Assembly (NCBI RefSeq): GCF_025153455.1
Contig: NZ_JANZNT010000001.1
Location: 806,001-870,000 of the forward strand
Length of the DNA stretch: 64,000 nt
Direction of reading: 5' to 3'
From: Sphingomonas sp. BGYR3
Lineage (GTDB): Bacteria; Pseudomonadota; Alphaproteobacteria; Sphingomonadales; Sphingomonadaceae
Part shown: positions 13,537 to 23,069 of the stretch, one piece after another
Layout of the letters: every line of letters begins with the position of its first letter
Numbering within the stretch: the stretch's first letter is position 1
The notes under the pieces: model-generated
Told to the model about the DNA's origin: nothing
Seen by the model: the letters and a program-made list of their open reading frames with translations, nothing else
The model's database searches: none
Translations under genes and position numbers: made by a program

Positions 13537-14220
13537 ATGCTGATCATCATTCCCGATGTTCTGGACAAAGCGGCCGTGGCGCGAGTGCGCGCCATGGTCG
13601 ATGCCGGATCGTGGGTGGACGGCAATGCAACCTCTGGCGCGCAATCCGCACTCGCCAAGCGGAACGAGCAGCTGGACGAGGCGAGCGAGGCGGCACGGAC
13701 GGCCGGTGCAATGGTGCTGGAGGCGCTGGGCCGTTCACCGCTGTTCATCGCCGCCGCCCTGCCCGCCCGCATCTTTCCCCCGCTGTTCAACCGCTATGGC
13801 GGGGGCCAGGCATTTGGCGCGCATATCGACAACGCCATCCGGATGCGGCGCGGGACCGATTTCCGCATTCGCAGCGACCTGTCCTGCACCCTCTTCCTCG
13901 AAGACCCCGATGCCTATGACGGCGGCGAGCTGGTGATCGAGGAACGGTTCGGGGAACAGCGGATCAAGCTGCCCGCCGGGCACATGGTCCTGTATCCGGC
14001 CAGCAGCATCCACCGGGTGGAACCGGTGACGCGCGGCGTCCGCATCGCCAGCTTTTTCTGGCTGCAATCCATGGTGCGCGACGATGCCGCGCGCCGGATG
14101 CTGTTCGATCTCGATCAATCGGTTCAGCGGCTGGGCGGCCAGCTGGGCCAGGACGACCGCTCGGTCATCGAACTGACCGGGCTTTATCACAATCTGATCC
14201 GCCGCTGGGCGGACGTTTAG
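13537..14220 (+). CDS. piuC: PiuC/YbiX-type Fe(II)/2-oxoglutarate hydroxylase
   Basis: 227-aa PKHD-type dioxygenase associated with siderophore uptake. The iron ligands are visible as H-x-D in FGAHIDNAI and the distal histidine in [15 protein letters not shown], with the 2-oxoglutarate arginine a few residues further on. [13 protein letters not shown] and [15 protein letters not shown] are family signatures. It starts 9 bases after the receptor stop. Substrate in vivo is not settled for this family. Confidence 0.92.
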   Translation: MLIIIPDVLDKAAVARVRAMVDAGSWVDGNATSGAQSALAKRNEQLDEASEAARTAGAMVLEALGRSPLFIAAALPARIFPPLFNRYGGGQAFGAHIDNAIRMRRGTDFRIRSDLSCTLFLEDPDAYDGGELVIEERFGEQRIKLPAGHMVLYPASSIHRVEPVTRGVRIASFFWLQSMVRDDAARRMLFDLDQSVQRLGGQLGQDDRSVIELTGLYHNLIRRWADV

Positions 14221-14231
14221 GGGCAAGACGA

Positions 14232-15383
14232 ATGACGCGGGGACAATGGCGCAACCTGTGGCTGCAATTCCACAAATGGATCGGACTGCTGCTGGCCGTG
14301 GCAATCATTCCCATTTCGGTCACTGGCGCGGCGCTGGTGTGGCATGACGGGCTGGAACGCTGGCTGCATCCCGACCGATATGCGGTGACCGGGACGGCCA
14401 AGCTGCCCGTCACCGCCTATGCCGATGCCGCCGCTGCCCGGCTGGCCCCCGGGGAACGCATTGCGCGCATCGCACTGCCCACCGAAAGCGGCGAGCCGGT
14501 CGAGGTTTCGGCGGCCCGGCCCGGCGGCGGCAAGGGCCGGCCGGTACGCACGCTCGTCTATCTGGACCCGGCCGATGCGCGGGTGATCGAGGTGTCGGCC
14601 AGCGATCGGGGCGCGATCCGGTTCATGCACGTGCTGCACGGTTCGCTGTTCATCCCGGAGGTTGGGCGACAGGTCGTCGGCTGGGTCGGCGTTGCCATGC
14701 TGGTGTCCGCGCTGACCGGGATCTGGCTGTGGTGGCCGACGGTGGGCGGGTTCGTGCGCGCGCTGCGCTGGAAACGGCATCCGAAGAATACCGATTACAA
14801 CCTGCACAATCTGCTGGGGTTCTGGATCGCAGTACCGCTGGCGGTGTTGTCCCTGACCGGCGTGTGGATCAGCTTTCCGTCGGTGTTCAGCAGCTTTGAT
14901 GCCAAGCCGGCTCAGGCCCAGTCCCGACCCAAGGGTCCGGATCGCGCCGCGCTGATGCGGGCAAAGCCGTTGCCTGCCCCGGCAACCCCGCTGACCGCAG
15001 CGATTGACGCGGCCGGCTCAGTGGCCCCCGGCACTATTACATCGGTTCAGTGGCCGACGGACATCCAGCCGGAATGGACGATGCAGATGTCACCGCCGAG
15101 TGGCCGACCCGCCACGGTCAAGGTGGCAGATGCAACCGGCCAGGCGGCAATCGATGCAGCAAGCGGCCCCGGCGCGGGTCAGCCCCAGCCGACCACCGCG
15201 CGGCTGATGCGCCAGATCCATGACGGGTCGGGCATGCCCTTCTGGTGGCAGGTCATCCTGTTCCTGGGCGGCGTGCTGCCCGCCATCCTTGCGGTGACGG
15301 GGATCATCATGTGGGCGCGGGCGCGCAAGTGGCGCAAGCAGCTGGCCCAGCGTCAGCGCGCCCGGCTCGCCCCGGCTGAATAA
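14232..15383 (+). CDS. PepSY-associated membrane protein (PiuB/ferrisiderophore reductase type)
   Basis: Inner-membrane protein (383 aa) with four main helices: residues about 15-35 (LLLAVAIIPISVTGAALVW), 150-170, 195-215 and 340-365. PepSY-type periplasmic segments lie between them. HDGLERWLHP and RFMHVLHGSLFIPEVGR contain the histidines expected of this family. Related proteins (FoxB, FpvG, PiuB) reduce ferric siderophores in the periplasm. The context downstream of receptor and piuC supports this role. Confidence 0.85.
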   Translation: MTRGQWRNLWLQFHKWIGLLLAVAIIPISVTGAALVWHDGLERWLHPDRYAVTGTAKLPVTAYADAAAARLAPGERIARIALPTESGEPVEVSAARPGGGKGRPVRTLVYLDPADARVIEVSASDRGAIRFMHVLHGSLFIPEVGRQVVGWVGVAMLVSALTGIWLWWPTVGGFVRALRWKRHPKNTDYNLHNLLGFWIAVPLAVLSLTGVWISFPSVFSSFDAKPAQAQSRPKGPDRAALMRAKPLPAPATPLTAAIDAAGSVAPGTITSVQWPTDIQPEWTMQMSPPSGRPATVKVADATGQAAIDAASGPGAGQPQPTTARLMRQIHDGSGMPFWWQVILFLGGVLPAILAVTGIIMWARARKWRKQLAQRQRARLAPAE

Positions 15384-15392
15384 CGAAAAAAA

Positions 15393-15420
15393 GGGGGCGC
15401 CGGTCCGTTCCGGCGCCCCC
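15393..15420. terminator. Bidirectional terminator between PepSY and glutamate dehydrogenase genes
   Basis: Perfect 11-bp stem GGGGGCGCCGG / CCGGCGCCCCC with a 6-base loop, A7 on the left and T6 on the right. It serves both converging genes. Confidence 0.92.
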
Positions 15421-15443
15421 CATTTTTTACGGCTGCGCGCCGA

Positions 15444-18400
15444 TTACCGTCCCAGCAGGACGCGCGCCTGGCCCGCAATCTGGGCAAGCATGGCGGCGCT
15501 GGGCTGTGGCGCCTGACGCGCGCGGGCGACCAGCGCATTGAACTGATCCACCCGCGCCCGGTTTTCCGCCAGCCAGCCATCGACCGCCGCCTGCGGATCG
15601 TCCCCGCTGGTCCGCGTCAGGAAATCGAGCCGCAGCTGCTGGAAATCGCGGGCCAGCCCGGCGATCAGCAGCCGTTCCCACGGATCGCCCGCGGTGATGC
15701 GCGCTGCATTGGCCTGTGCCCAATCCAGCCCAAGCTGCTGACCCAATCGGGTAAAGGCGCGGGTCAGCACCACCTCGTCAATGCCGCGCTTCTGGCCCAG
15801 TTCGGCCAGGCCGACCGCGCCGTCCATCTGGAACAGGCGAACGACCCGCTCGATCAGGCCGGTCGGCGCACCGGATTCGGCCAGCCGCGTGCTGATCCGG
15901 TCGCTTTGTGCCTGCGCCTCGGCCAGCAGCAGCGCCTTGGTCTGTTCGTCCAGCGCCACGATGCCGGGGCGCAGCCGATCGACGATGGTCGCCGGGGAAT
16001 CGCCCGACCGGCTGACGCGCAGCAGGTCGGCGATCTGCGACCGGACGGCAACCGCCACCTCGTCCAGCAGGGCAAGGCGCGCCGCCTCCGGCATCGCCTC
16101 GGTCTCGATCGCGTGCCAAAGAGCCGGGACGCCGAACAGCTGTTCCGTCGCCACGAACATCGCGGCAATGTCGCCAAGCGAGGCGCCTTCCTCCTCCGCC
16201 AGTTCGAACGGGTGCAGCACGCCCAGCCGGTTGACGATGCGGTTGGCGATCTTGGTCGCCACGATCTCACCGCGCAGGCGGTGCCCCTCGATCGCATCGG
16301 CAAACCGCTCGCGCATCGCGGCCGGGAATGCCGCGAACAGATCAGGAGTCAGGGCCGCATCATGCCCCAGTCCGCGCGTCTCGATCGCATCCTGCATGGC
16401 CAGCTTTGCCGTGGCCAGCAACACGGCCAGTTCCGGCCGGGTCAGCCCCCGCCCGTCCTGTGCCCGGCGCAGCAGTTCGTCGTTCGGGGCCAGCCCCTCG
16501 ACCGCCCGGTCCAGACGACCCGATGCCTCCAGGATCTCGATGGTCCGCACATAGCTGGGCAACGCAAGCGGTCCATCCGCTTCCATCAGCGACAGCGCCA
16601 GCGTCTGCAGCCGGTTATCCTCCAGCACCAGATGCCCGACATCGTCGGTCATGTCGGCCAGCAGGACGTTGCGATCGGCCAGCGCCAGCCGCCCGGACGT
16701 CATCTCGCCATTCAGGGCGATCTTGATGTTCACCTCGTTATCCGAACAATCGACGCCCGCCGAATTGTCGATAAAGTCGGTGTTGATCCGCCCGCCCCGC
16801 GCGGCAAAGGCGATGCGCGCCGCCTGGGTGACGCCCAGATTGGCCCCCTCGCCCACCACCTTGGCGCGCAGCTGTTCGGCATTGACGCGGTTGCGATCAT
16901 TCGCCGGATCGCCGACGTCCAGATTGCTCTCCGCCGCCGCCTTCAGATAGGTGCCGATGCCGCCGAACCAGATGAGGTCGACCGGCGCCTTCAGGATGGC
17001 GGTGATCAGTTCCGACGGTTCCATCGCCTCTGCCGTCACGTCCAGCGCGGCGCGAACCTCCGGCGACAGCGGGACCGACTTTTCGGTGCGGGAGAACACG
17101 CCCCCACCGGCCGAAATCAGCGCCTTGTCATAATCGTCCCAGCTTGACCGGGAAAGGTTGAACAATCGCTGACGCTCCGCCCAGCTGGCCGCGGGATCGG
17201 GGTCGGGATCCAGGAAGATGTGCCGGTGATCGAACGCGGCAACCAGTTTCAGCGACTTGGACAAGAGCATCCCGTTGCCGAACACGTCGCCGGACATGTC
17301 GCCGCACCCGACGACGCGGACCGGGTCGGTCTGCACATCGACGCCCATTTCCAGGAAGTGCCGCTGAACCGACACCCATCCGCCGCGCGCGGTGATGCCC
17401 ATCGCCTTGTGGTCATATCCGTTGGACCCGCCGCTGGCGAACGCATCGCCCAGCCAGAAGCCGCGTTCCAGCGCGATTGCATTGGCGACATCGCTGAACG
17501 TCGCCGTGCCCTTGTCGGCGGCGACCACGAAATACGGGTCCTCTCCGTCATGGATCACCACGCCGTCGGGATGCACCACCGTGCCGTCGACGATATTGTC
17601 GGTCACCGACAACAGCGTGCGGATGAAGATGCGATAGCTTTCCGTGCCCTCGGTCAGCCACGCCTCTCGGTTGGACGGAGCGGGCAGCTGCTTGGGATAG
17701 AAACCGCCCTTGGCGCCCGTCGGCACGATGACCGCGTTCTTCACCCGCTGCGCCTTCATCAGGCCAAGAATTTCGGTGCGGAAATCGTCGCGCCGGTCGG
17801 ACCAGCGAAGGCCGCCGCGCGCCACCGGCCCGGCGCGCAGGTGAATACCCTCCACCCGCGGGGAATAAACAAAGATTTCGCGCCACGGCAGCGGCTTGGG
17901 CAGGCCGGGCACACGGGCGCTGTCCAGCTTGAACGCCAGCGCCTCTTCGGCTGCGGGGGCAAAGGCGTTGGTGCGCAGAGTCGCGTCGATCACGCCGCGA
18001 TAGGCGCGCAGGATGCGGTCATCGTCGATCGCCGCCACCTTGGCCAGCCCCGCTTCGATCGCCTCCAGCGCCGCCGCTGCCGCCTGATCGCCGGTTTCCG
18101 GCACCCTGCGGCGCTGCGGGTCGTGCAGCGCATAGAACCGCTCGATCAGCGCCTGACCGATCTGCGGCGCGCGGGTCAGGGCATCGACCACCGTCGCCTT
18201 GGAATAATTCATGCCCGTCTGGTGCAGATAGGCGAACCAGGCGCGCAGCAGGACGACCGACGCGGGGGCCAGCCCGACCTCCATGATCAGGCGGTTGAAC
18301 CGGTCATTTTCGGCACGCCCCTCCAGCACCGCCTGGATCGCGGCCTCTGCCACGGCGGGTTCGAACGGTGCGTTGGCGGGCGAACCGGATGCCAGCGCGA

Positions 18401-20078
18401 CCTGAAAGTCGTGGATATAGAGGCGGCTTTCATCGTCCAGCTCGGTCGGCCGCTCCTCGATCACGGTCAGGCCGAAATTCTCCAGCACCGGCACGACTTC
18501 GGACAGGGGCAGCGGGCCGCCGACGTGATAGACCTTGAGCTGCAGCAGCCCGTCGCCATCCGGATCGCCCGGAATAATGCGCACGGCCCGGCCGCGTTCG
18601 TCCTCCAGATCGGCCAGCGCGACGATATCGTCGGCCGCCTCTTCCGGTTCATGCAGGCTGCGATAGGCGGCGGGAAAGGCATTGCCCCAGCGAAGGGCCA
18701 GCCGGGTCGCGCGGTTGCCCACCCGCTCCTCCAGCGCGGCCGCAACGGCCGGGCGCCAGCCGCGCACCATCCGCCGGATGCGTTCGTTGAGGTCATCGGA
18801 ATCCGGCATCCGCCCATCGGCGCGCAGGTCCAGCGTAAAGCGGATCAGCGCCGCCACCCCGTCCTCCAGTTCGATCGACCAACTGAGGACATTGGCATTG
18901 GCCGCCTCTTCCAGCATCCGCCCGATCGCCGTCCGGCGCAGCGTCGACACCTCGTCGCGCGGCAGCCAGACAAAGGCGAACAGGTGACGGCCCAGCGGGC
19001 TTTTCACCAGCACCAGGTGCGATCGCGGCCGATCCGCAATCGACATTGCGGTCAGCGCGACCGTTTCCAGATCGTCGGGCGCAAATGCGATGGTCAGGTC
19101 ATAGGGCATCTGCGTCAGCGCATGGGCCAGTGCCTTGCCGGTATGCCCCTTTGGATCAAAGCCGAACTTTTCCTGAAGCTGCACCATCGACCGGCGCAGC
19201 ACCGGCACGTCGCCCGGTGCCGCCGACAGTGCGGCGCTGGTCCACAATCCGGCATGGATGGACAGACCCGTGATCCGGTCGCCCGACATGATCGGCACCA
19301 GCACCAGATCCAGCGGAACGCGGCGATGCACGGGCGACATGCAGTTCGATTTCAGCAGCAGCGGCGGCTTGTTGCCTGCCTCGAACCATTCCACCGCGCG
19401 GCGGCGCGACGCCTCGGCCAGCAGCGAACAGTCCAGCTTGCCGCGCGCAATGCCCAGCGCGGATTGCGTGCCGCCATCCCGGTCCCAGCTTTCATGGGCC
19501 AGCAGGGTCAGGTTGCGATCGACGAACCAGCGCAGCAGCGCCGCGCCCTCCGGATCGGCGATCCGCTTGGCATCGTCCAGCATCGCGGCCTGCAACGGCC
19601 CCCATTCGGCAACGGCATGGCGAACATGGTCAAGGACGCGGGCCAGCTCCGCCTCAATCGCGCGGCGCACCTTTGCCTCGGCCCGCTCGGTTTCGACATA
19701 GACCATCGATTCCGGCGCACCACCGGCGCGGATTGCGGTCATCCTGCCGCTATCGTCGCGGACGACCGGCAACACGGGGTGGATGATGCGATCGATCGCG
19801 ATGTCGTGCGCGGCAATGGCACCGGCCACCGAATCGATGATGAACGGCATGTCGGGGTTGATGATGGCGATCCGCATCCCGGACTGCCCCTCCCCCGCCA
19901 TCGGCTCGATCCGGATGGCGGCGCCCGTGCCGGGCCGGCTCAGCGCCGCCTCCGCCACGAATCGCGCGGCATCGGCCCGCGCGGCGTCGTCAAATCCTTC
20001 AGTCTCTCCGGGTAGCGCGCCTTCGGTAAGGCGGCTGGCAAGCACCTCGACCAGCGAGGGTTCGATCTGTGTCGTCAT
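15444..20078 (-). CDS. gdh: NAD-specific glutamate dehydrogenase, large (about 170 kDa) class
   Basis: 1544-aa catabolic glutamate dehydrogenase (NAD+), the very large type found in alphaproteobacteria and Streptomyces, with N-terminal ACT-like regulatory regions and a central catalytic domain. The catalytic lysine region is VIVPTGAKGGFYPKQLP, followed by DGEDPYFVVAADKGTATFSD and the NAD-fold part GCGDMSGDVFGNGMLLS. The C-terminal helical domain is complete. The ATG at 20078 follows directly after the promoter gap. Long open frames on the other strand (for example 17220-20015) are GC-rich shadows. Confidence 0.95.
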   Translation of the reverse strand: MTTQIEPSLVEVLASRLTEGALPGETEGFDDAARADAARFVAEAALSRPGTGAAIRIEPMAGEGQSGMRIAIINPDMPFIIDSVAGAIAAHDIAIDRIIHPVLPVVRDDSGRMTAIRAGGAPESMVYVETERAEAKVRRAIEAELARVLDHVRHAVAEWGPLQAAMLDDAKRIADPEGAALLRWFVDRNLTLLAHESWDRDGGTQSALGIARGKLDCSLLAEASRRRAVEWFEAGNKPPLLLKSNCMSPVHRRVPLDLVLVPIMSGDRITGLSIHAGLWTSAALSAAPGDVPVLRRSMVQLQEKFGFDPKGHTGKALAHALTQMPYDLTIAFAPDDLETVALTAMSIADRPRSHLVLVKSPLGRHLFAFVWLPRDEVSTLRRTAIGRMLEEAANANVLSWSIELEDGVAALIRFTLDLRADGRMPDSDDLNERIRRMVRGWRPAVAAALEERVGNRATRLALRWGNAFPAAYRSLHEPEEAADDIVALADLEDERGRAVRIIPGDPDGDGLLQLKVYHVGGPLPLSEVVPVLENFGLTVIEERPTELDDESRLYIHDFQVALASGSPANAPFEPAVAEAAIQAVLEGRAENDRFNRLIMEVGLAPASVVLLRAWFAYLHQTGMNYSKATVVDALTRAPQIGQALIERFYALHDPQRRRVPETGDQAAAAALEAIEAGLAKVAAIDDDRILRAYRGVIDATLRTNAFAPAAEEALAFKLDSARVPGLPKPLPWREIFVYSPRVEGIHLRAGPVARGGLRWSDRRDDFRTEILGLMKAQRVKNAVIVPTGAKGGFYPKQLPAPSNREAWLTEGTESYRIFIRTLLSVTDNIVDGTVVHPDGVVIHDGEDPYFVVAADKGTATFSDVANAIALERGFWLGDAFASGGSNGYDHKAMGITARGGWVSVQRHFLEMGVDVQTDPVRVVGCGDMSGDVFGNGMLLSKSLKLVAAFDHRHIFLDPDPDPAASWAERQRLFNLSRSSWDDYDKALISAGGGVFSRTEKSVPLSPEVRAALDVTAEAMEPSELITAILKAPVDLIWFGGIGTYLKAAAESNLDVGDPANDRNRVNAEQLRAKVVGEGANLGVTQAARIAFAARGGRINTDFIDNSAGVDCSDNEVNIKIALNGEMTSGRLALADRNVLLADMTDDVGHLVLEDNRLQTLALSLMEADGPLALPSYVRTIEILEASGRLDRAVEGLAPNDELLRRAQDGRGLTRPELAVLLATAKLAMQDAIETRGLGHDAALTPDLFAAFPAAMRERFADAIEGHRLRGEIVATKIANRIVNRLGVLHPFELAEEEGASLGDIAAMFVATEQLFGVPALWHAIETEAMPEAARLALLDEVAVAVRSQIADLLRVSRSGDSPATIVDRLRPGIVALDEQTKALLLAEAQAQSDRISTRLAESGAPTGLIERVVRLFQMDGAVGLAELGQKRGIDEVVLTRAFTRLGQQLGLDWAQANAARITAGDPWERLLIAGLARDFQQLRLDFLTRTSGDDPQAAVDGWLAENRARVDQFNALVARARQAPQPSAAMLAQIAGQARVLLGR

Positions 20079-20130
20079 GACAACCGGCTATGCGCCGCCC
20101 GGATGACAGGCTCAAGGCTTGTGGCAATGC

Positions 20131-20155
20131 AAAAACCGGATTTCATGACCGGTTT
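20131..20155 (-). terminator. Intrinsic terminator of the PAS-domain gene
   Basis: Stem AAACCGG / CCGGTTT around a 9-base loop, followed on the minus strand by T5. It lies 12 bases after the stop at 20167 and separates this gene from the dehydrogenase. Confidence 0.75.
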
Positions 20156-20166
20156 GGCCGCAATCG

Positions 20167-21450
20167 TCACATGATAGCGCGCACAACCGCCTGGCGGACC
20201 AGTGCCGGCGCATTGCCCACCTGTCCCACGACCTCGACCTGATCCTTGCCCGTCGCCCGCGCGACCAGCAGGACGAACTCCTCGCCCGCCGTATCGATGG
20301 TGAGCGATCCCAGCGCCGGTGCGCTGCGCAGCGATTTGAGCGCGCTGGTGTAGCGATCCGGGCGCGGCGCGGGGGCACGCGCACTTCGCTCCGCCTTGAC
20401 CAGCGCCTTGATGCCGCCCTCGGTCCGCTCCAGCAGATCGGCCAGGCCGCCCGCCGCAACGTCCAGCCGCCGTGCCTGCGACAGCACCGCCGCAAACTCA
20501 GTCACGCGCGCCTTGTCATAATCGCTGCCGAACACCAGCTTCACGACCGGCGTCATCGGGGCACGGGCCTGTTCCTTGATGCCGCTTTCGGCCAGCAGCC
20601 TGGCATAGCGTTCCTGATCCGCCTCGGCCGCCAGTGCCACGTCATAGGCGCGGCCCAGCGCACGATACAAGGCAGCACGGCTGCGCGTATCGGCGGCGCG
20701 GACCGCAGCGGCGCTTTCGCGGGCCAGCATCAGTCGCTCGCTCAGCGTGCCGGGCAAGGCGGGCGGCGGCGGCGCAGCCTCGTCCACATCGGCCGCCTCT
20801 ACCGCGATCGACGGCGACCCCGCATCGCCGCTGGGGCCATCGGCCCAAACCGGCTCGGTCGGCGGCGGCGGCGGCGCTGCACGGCGCGCGGCCTCGATCT
20901 CGGCATTCAGGCGCGCCTGAGTGTCGCTGTCGACCATCTCTTTCCAGTTGATGACGCCGTAAATGTAATCGATCGAATCGCCGCCCGAGGAAAAGGGCAT
21001 CAGGATGCCGCGATACAGGGTGTTCAGCCCCCGATGGCTGACGAACTCCGCCTCGAACCCGATCGGCGCGCGATTGGCGATGATCTGCAAATAATGGTCG
21101 GTCAGCCGCGAGAGCAGCGACCGGCCGGGAACTTCGGCAATGCTGGCGATATCCCTGGAAACGCCACATTCGGCGCTCAAGCGGTCGCCCAGGAAACGGA
21201 TGGACGGATCGTCGATGCCGCTGGAAAAGTCGAGAAGCACGCTGTGCGGGCCAAAATCGGCAAGGCTTTGCGGATCCAGATCCTCAATCGACGGATAGGC
21301 CCGGCCGTTCAGCAGCGACACCCAGTAATTATAGGCGCGCACGTGCATCCGGCGCTCATCCGTCCCGATCTGGGCGTTGGCGGCATGGGCAGCGTCCTCG
21401 ACGCCGTCATGTTCCTCGATCCGGTCTTCGGTACCGCGAACGGTGTCCAT
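20167..21450 (-). CDS. PAS-domain protein of unknown function
   Basis: 427-aa cytoplasmic protein. Residues about 35-160 look like a PAS_5-type sensor domain (SVLLDFSSGIDDPSIRFLGD, ANRAPIGFEAEFVSHRG, YIYGVINWKEM). A long Ala/Pro-rich linker with PPPPP follows, then a helical C-terminal half with no enzyme motif that I recognise. It may sense a small molecule and act through protein contacts. The start at 21450 has GAGGA 8 bases upstream; the longer reading to 21552 lacks an RBS. It is the last chromosomal-type gene before the tRNA-linked island. Confidence 0.75.
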   Translation of the reverse strand: MDTVRGTEDRIEEHDGVEDAAHAANAQIGTDERRMHVRAYNYWVSLLNGRAYPSIEDLDPQSLADFGPHSVLLDFSSGIDDPSIRFLGDRLSAECGVSRDIASIAEVPGRSLLSRLTDHYLQIIANRAPIGFEAEFVSHRGLNTLYRGILMPFSSGGDSIDYIYGVINWKEMVDSDTQARLNAEIEAARRAAPPPPPTEPVWADGPSGDAGSPSIAVEAADVDEAAPPPPALPGTLSERLMLARESAAAVRAADTRSRAALYRALGRAYDVALAAEADQERYARLLAESGIKEQARAPMTPVVKLVFGSDYDKARVTEFAAVLSQARRLDVAAGGLADLLERTEGGIKALVKAERSARAPAPRPDRYTSALKSLRSAPALGSLTIDTAGEEFVLLVARATGKDQVEVVGQVGNAPALVRQAVVRAIM

Positions 21451-21624
21451 GGAATCATCCTCAAGCACGGGCCTGTGCACCCTGATGGACCATGTGTGCG
21501 CCGGATGTGGTAAACAGCGGGTAAAGGAAGCCGGCAAAGGATCGTCGCTCACCCCGTCGTCAATGCTTGCCAGCCCTGCATCATCCTGTTAAGCGCCGCC
21601 GCCTTGGCAGCGCATCTGCGCCTC

Positions 21625-21700
21625 GCCGCCTTAGCTCAGTTGGTAGAGCATCGCATTCGTAATGCGGGGGTCACAGGTTCGAGTCCTGTAGGCGGCACCA
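21625..21700 (+). tRNA. tRNA-Thr (anticodon CGU)
   Basis: 76-base cloverleaf. The acceptor stem GCCGCCT pairs fully with AGGCGGC, discriminator A, and CCA is encoded (21698-21700). The D-stem is GCTC/GAGC. The anticodon loop TTCGTAA gives anticodon CGT at 21658-21660, reading ACG. The T-arm has GGTTCGAGTCC. The 3' end is a classical integrase attachment point, and an integrase remnant lies 150 bases downstream. Confidence 0.97.
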
Positions 21701-21801
21701 GTACATAAAGAGAGCAGTGTAGAAAACCGCAGAATTGTGCGGTGTATTGAGGCCGTTGGGTCTCATATTTTCTCGTTATGTTCCGACAAGACCCATCGAA
21801 A

Positions 21802-21850
21802 GTGGACCACGAAACGGCGGACCACGTGTTTTCGAGAGGTCGTGGTCCAC
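21802..21850. repeat. Inverted repeat directly before the integrase start
   Basis: GTGGACCACG (21802-21811) and CGTGGTCCAC (21841-21850) are a perfect 10-bp inverted repeat, and a third partial copy CGGACCACG lies at 21818-21826. The right arm ends one base before the integrase ATG. It could be an arm-type binding site or an operator that controls the integrase. Confidence 0.55.
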
Positions 21851-21851
21851 C

Positions 21852-22267
21852 ATGCTTTCAGTCGTAGGCATCAAATCGCTCCGTCCGAAAGACCGGCCCT
21901 ACAAAGTTGCCGATTCGGACGGTCTGTTTCTCCTGGTGCAGCCATCTGGAGCGCTGCTGTGGCGGTACCGGTACAAAATCCTCTGCCAGGAACGAAAGCT
22001 TTCGCTGGGAGCCTTCCCCAAGATCACGCTGGCTGAAGCTCGGAAAAAACGCGATGCCGTGAGGGCACAGCTTGAGGACGGGATCGATCCGGTTGAGCAA
22101 AAGCGTCAGCGCCAGCTCGCTGCCGAACAATCGGCTCAGACAACATTTGCGCTGGTTGCCACAGAATATATCGACAAAATGCGGGCCGAGGGAAAATCGC
22201 CCGCCACGTTGAAGAAGGCCGAATGGTTCCTCGAACTGCTTGAACCGATCGCGAAACGACCGATTGA
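21852..22267 (+). pseudogene. Tyrosine-type integrase, N-terminal remnant
   Basis: About 139 residues of a P4-type site-specific integrase. The DUF4102 DNA-binding domain (YKVADSDGLFLLVQPSGA, RKLSLGAFPKITLAEARKKR) is intact, and the SAM-like core-binding domain begins (FALVATEYIDKMRAEGKSPATL) but stops matching after LEPIAKRPI near 22266. The frame stays open to 22646, but that part is unlike any integrase, so the catalytic domain with R-H-R-Y has been lost. It lies just after tRNA-Thr, the normal place for such an integrase, and shows that an island was inserted here and later eroded. Confidence 0.82.
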
Positions 22268-23069
22268 TGACGGAACAATCCTCATTCTGGCGCCCGATGC
22301 GAAGCTCTCGTCATCGAACCGATCCGGCAGGCGCCATGTCACTGTCACTTCGGGCCTTGCCCGGATTACGGTTCCCCGACCCGGCGCACCAATGTCGATT
22401 GCGAACGGACCGACGACAGTGAATCTGTTGCCCGGATCGACGATCGATATCGATGCCCGGCCAAGGTCGATGAACTGGACGCTGCGTGCCGGTCGACCAT
22501 CGACGCCCAACTGGCTCAATCAGGGCAAAGCCCACTCCCCTCTCATGCGTTTGTTGCAGACTTGCTCATATGCGCGGGGCAAGGACGAACGACTATGTTG
22601 TTGGACAGTTGGGAAAGTCCGGTTCCAGGAGGTCGGTCCGGGATAAATGCAATTTCTTCATTTCAGCCTCCAATTAGGAACAGGCGCTGCAGACAGCTGG
22701 CCGGGAGCTTCGATACGAGATCGCTGGTTGCCACGCCGCTGCCTCCACCTGGGATGCGCGTATCTTGGCCGATCGGGAGCGAGCGGCTGCCATAGGCCAC
22801 GGCTGAAGGTGCGCCATCGTTCATCAGTAGGCGCGCGTCAGACAGCATTACGGCAGTCGCTATGGCCTGATCGGCGAATTTCACCGTCAAACAGCCATCC
22901 ACCACATCAGCCGACCGGGTCGGAGCGCACCCAAAACCGCAGCCGGCCGCCCTACTTTGGCAATATACACCCTGCCGGCGGCAGGGTAGCCAGGCGGCAC
23001 CCTGATCGATCATTGCGCCGAACCGGGGGTTTGGCGAGACATTACACGGCGTCGCCGGAGGTGGTCGGG
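22268..23069. other. Non-coding, rearranged stretch after the integrase remnant
   Basis: About 800 bases with only poorly structured frames on both strands and no RBS-led gene. AGGCGGCACC at 22991-23000 repeats ten bases of the tRNA-Thr 3' end; this is too short to call an attachment site. I interpret the stretch as recombination debris. Confidence 0.5.

Noticed and set aside
11335..13644. 769-codon open frame on the minus strand
   Set aside because: Exact shadow of the TonB receptor gene; the receptor has clear plug and barrel motifs.
17220..20015. 931-codon open frame on the plus strand
   Set aside because: It lies opposite the glutamate dehydrogenase gene, has shadow composition (His/Arg/Gln-rich) and no RBS or domain.
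22136..22519. Possible monooxygenase relic on the minus strand
   Set aside because: A few residues (TVIRARPE, TVTWRL) recall flavin hydroxylase C-termini, but the frame runs into the integrase shadow and no other motif supports it.
22991..23000. Second attachment site for the tRNA-Thr island
   Set aside because: Only ten bases match the tRNA 3' end, which is expected by chance in GC-rich DNA of this length.
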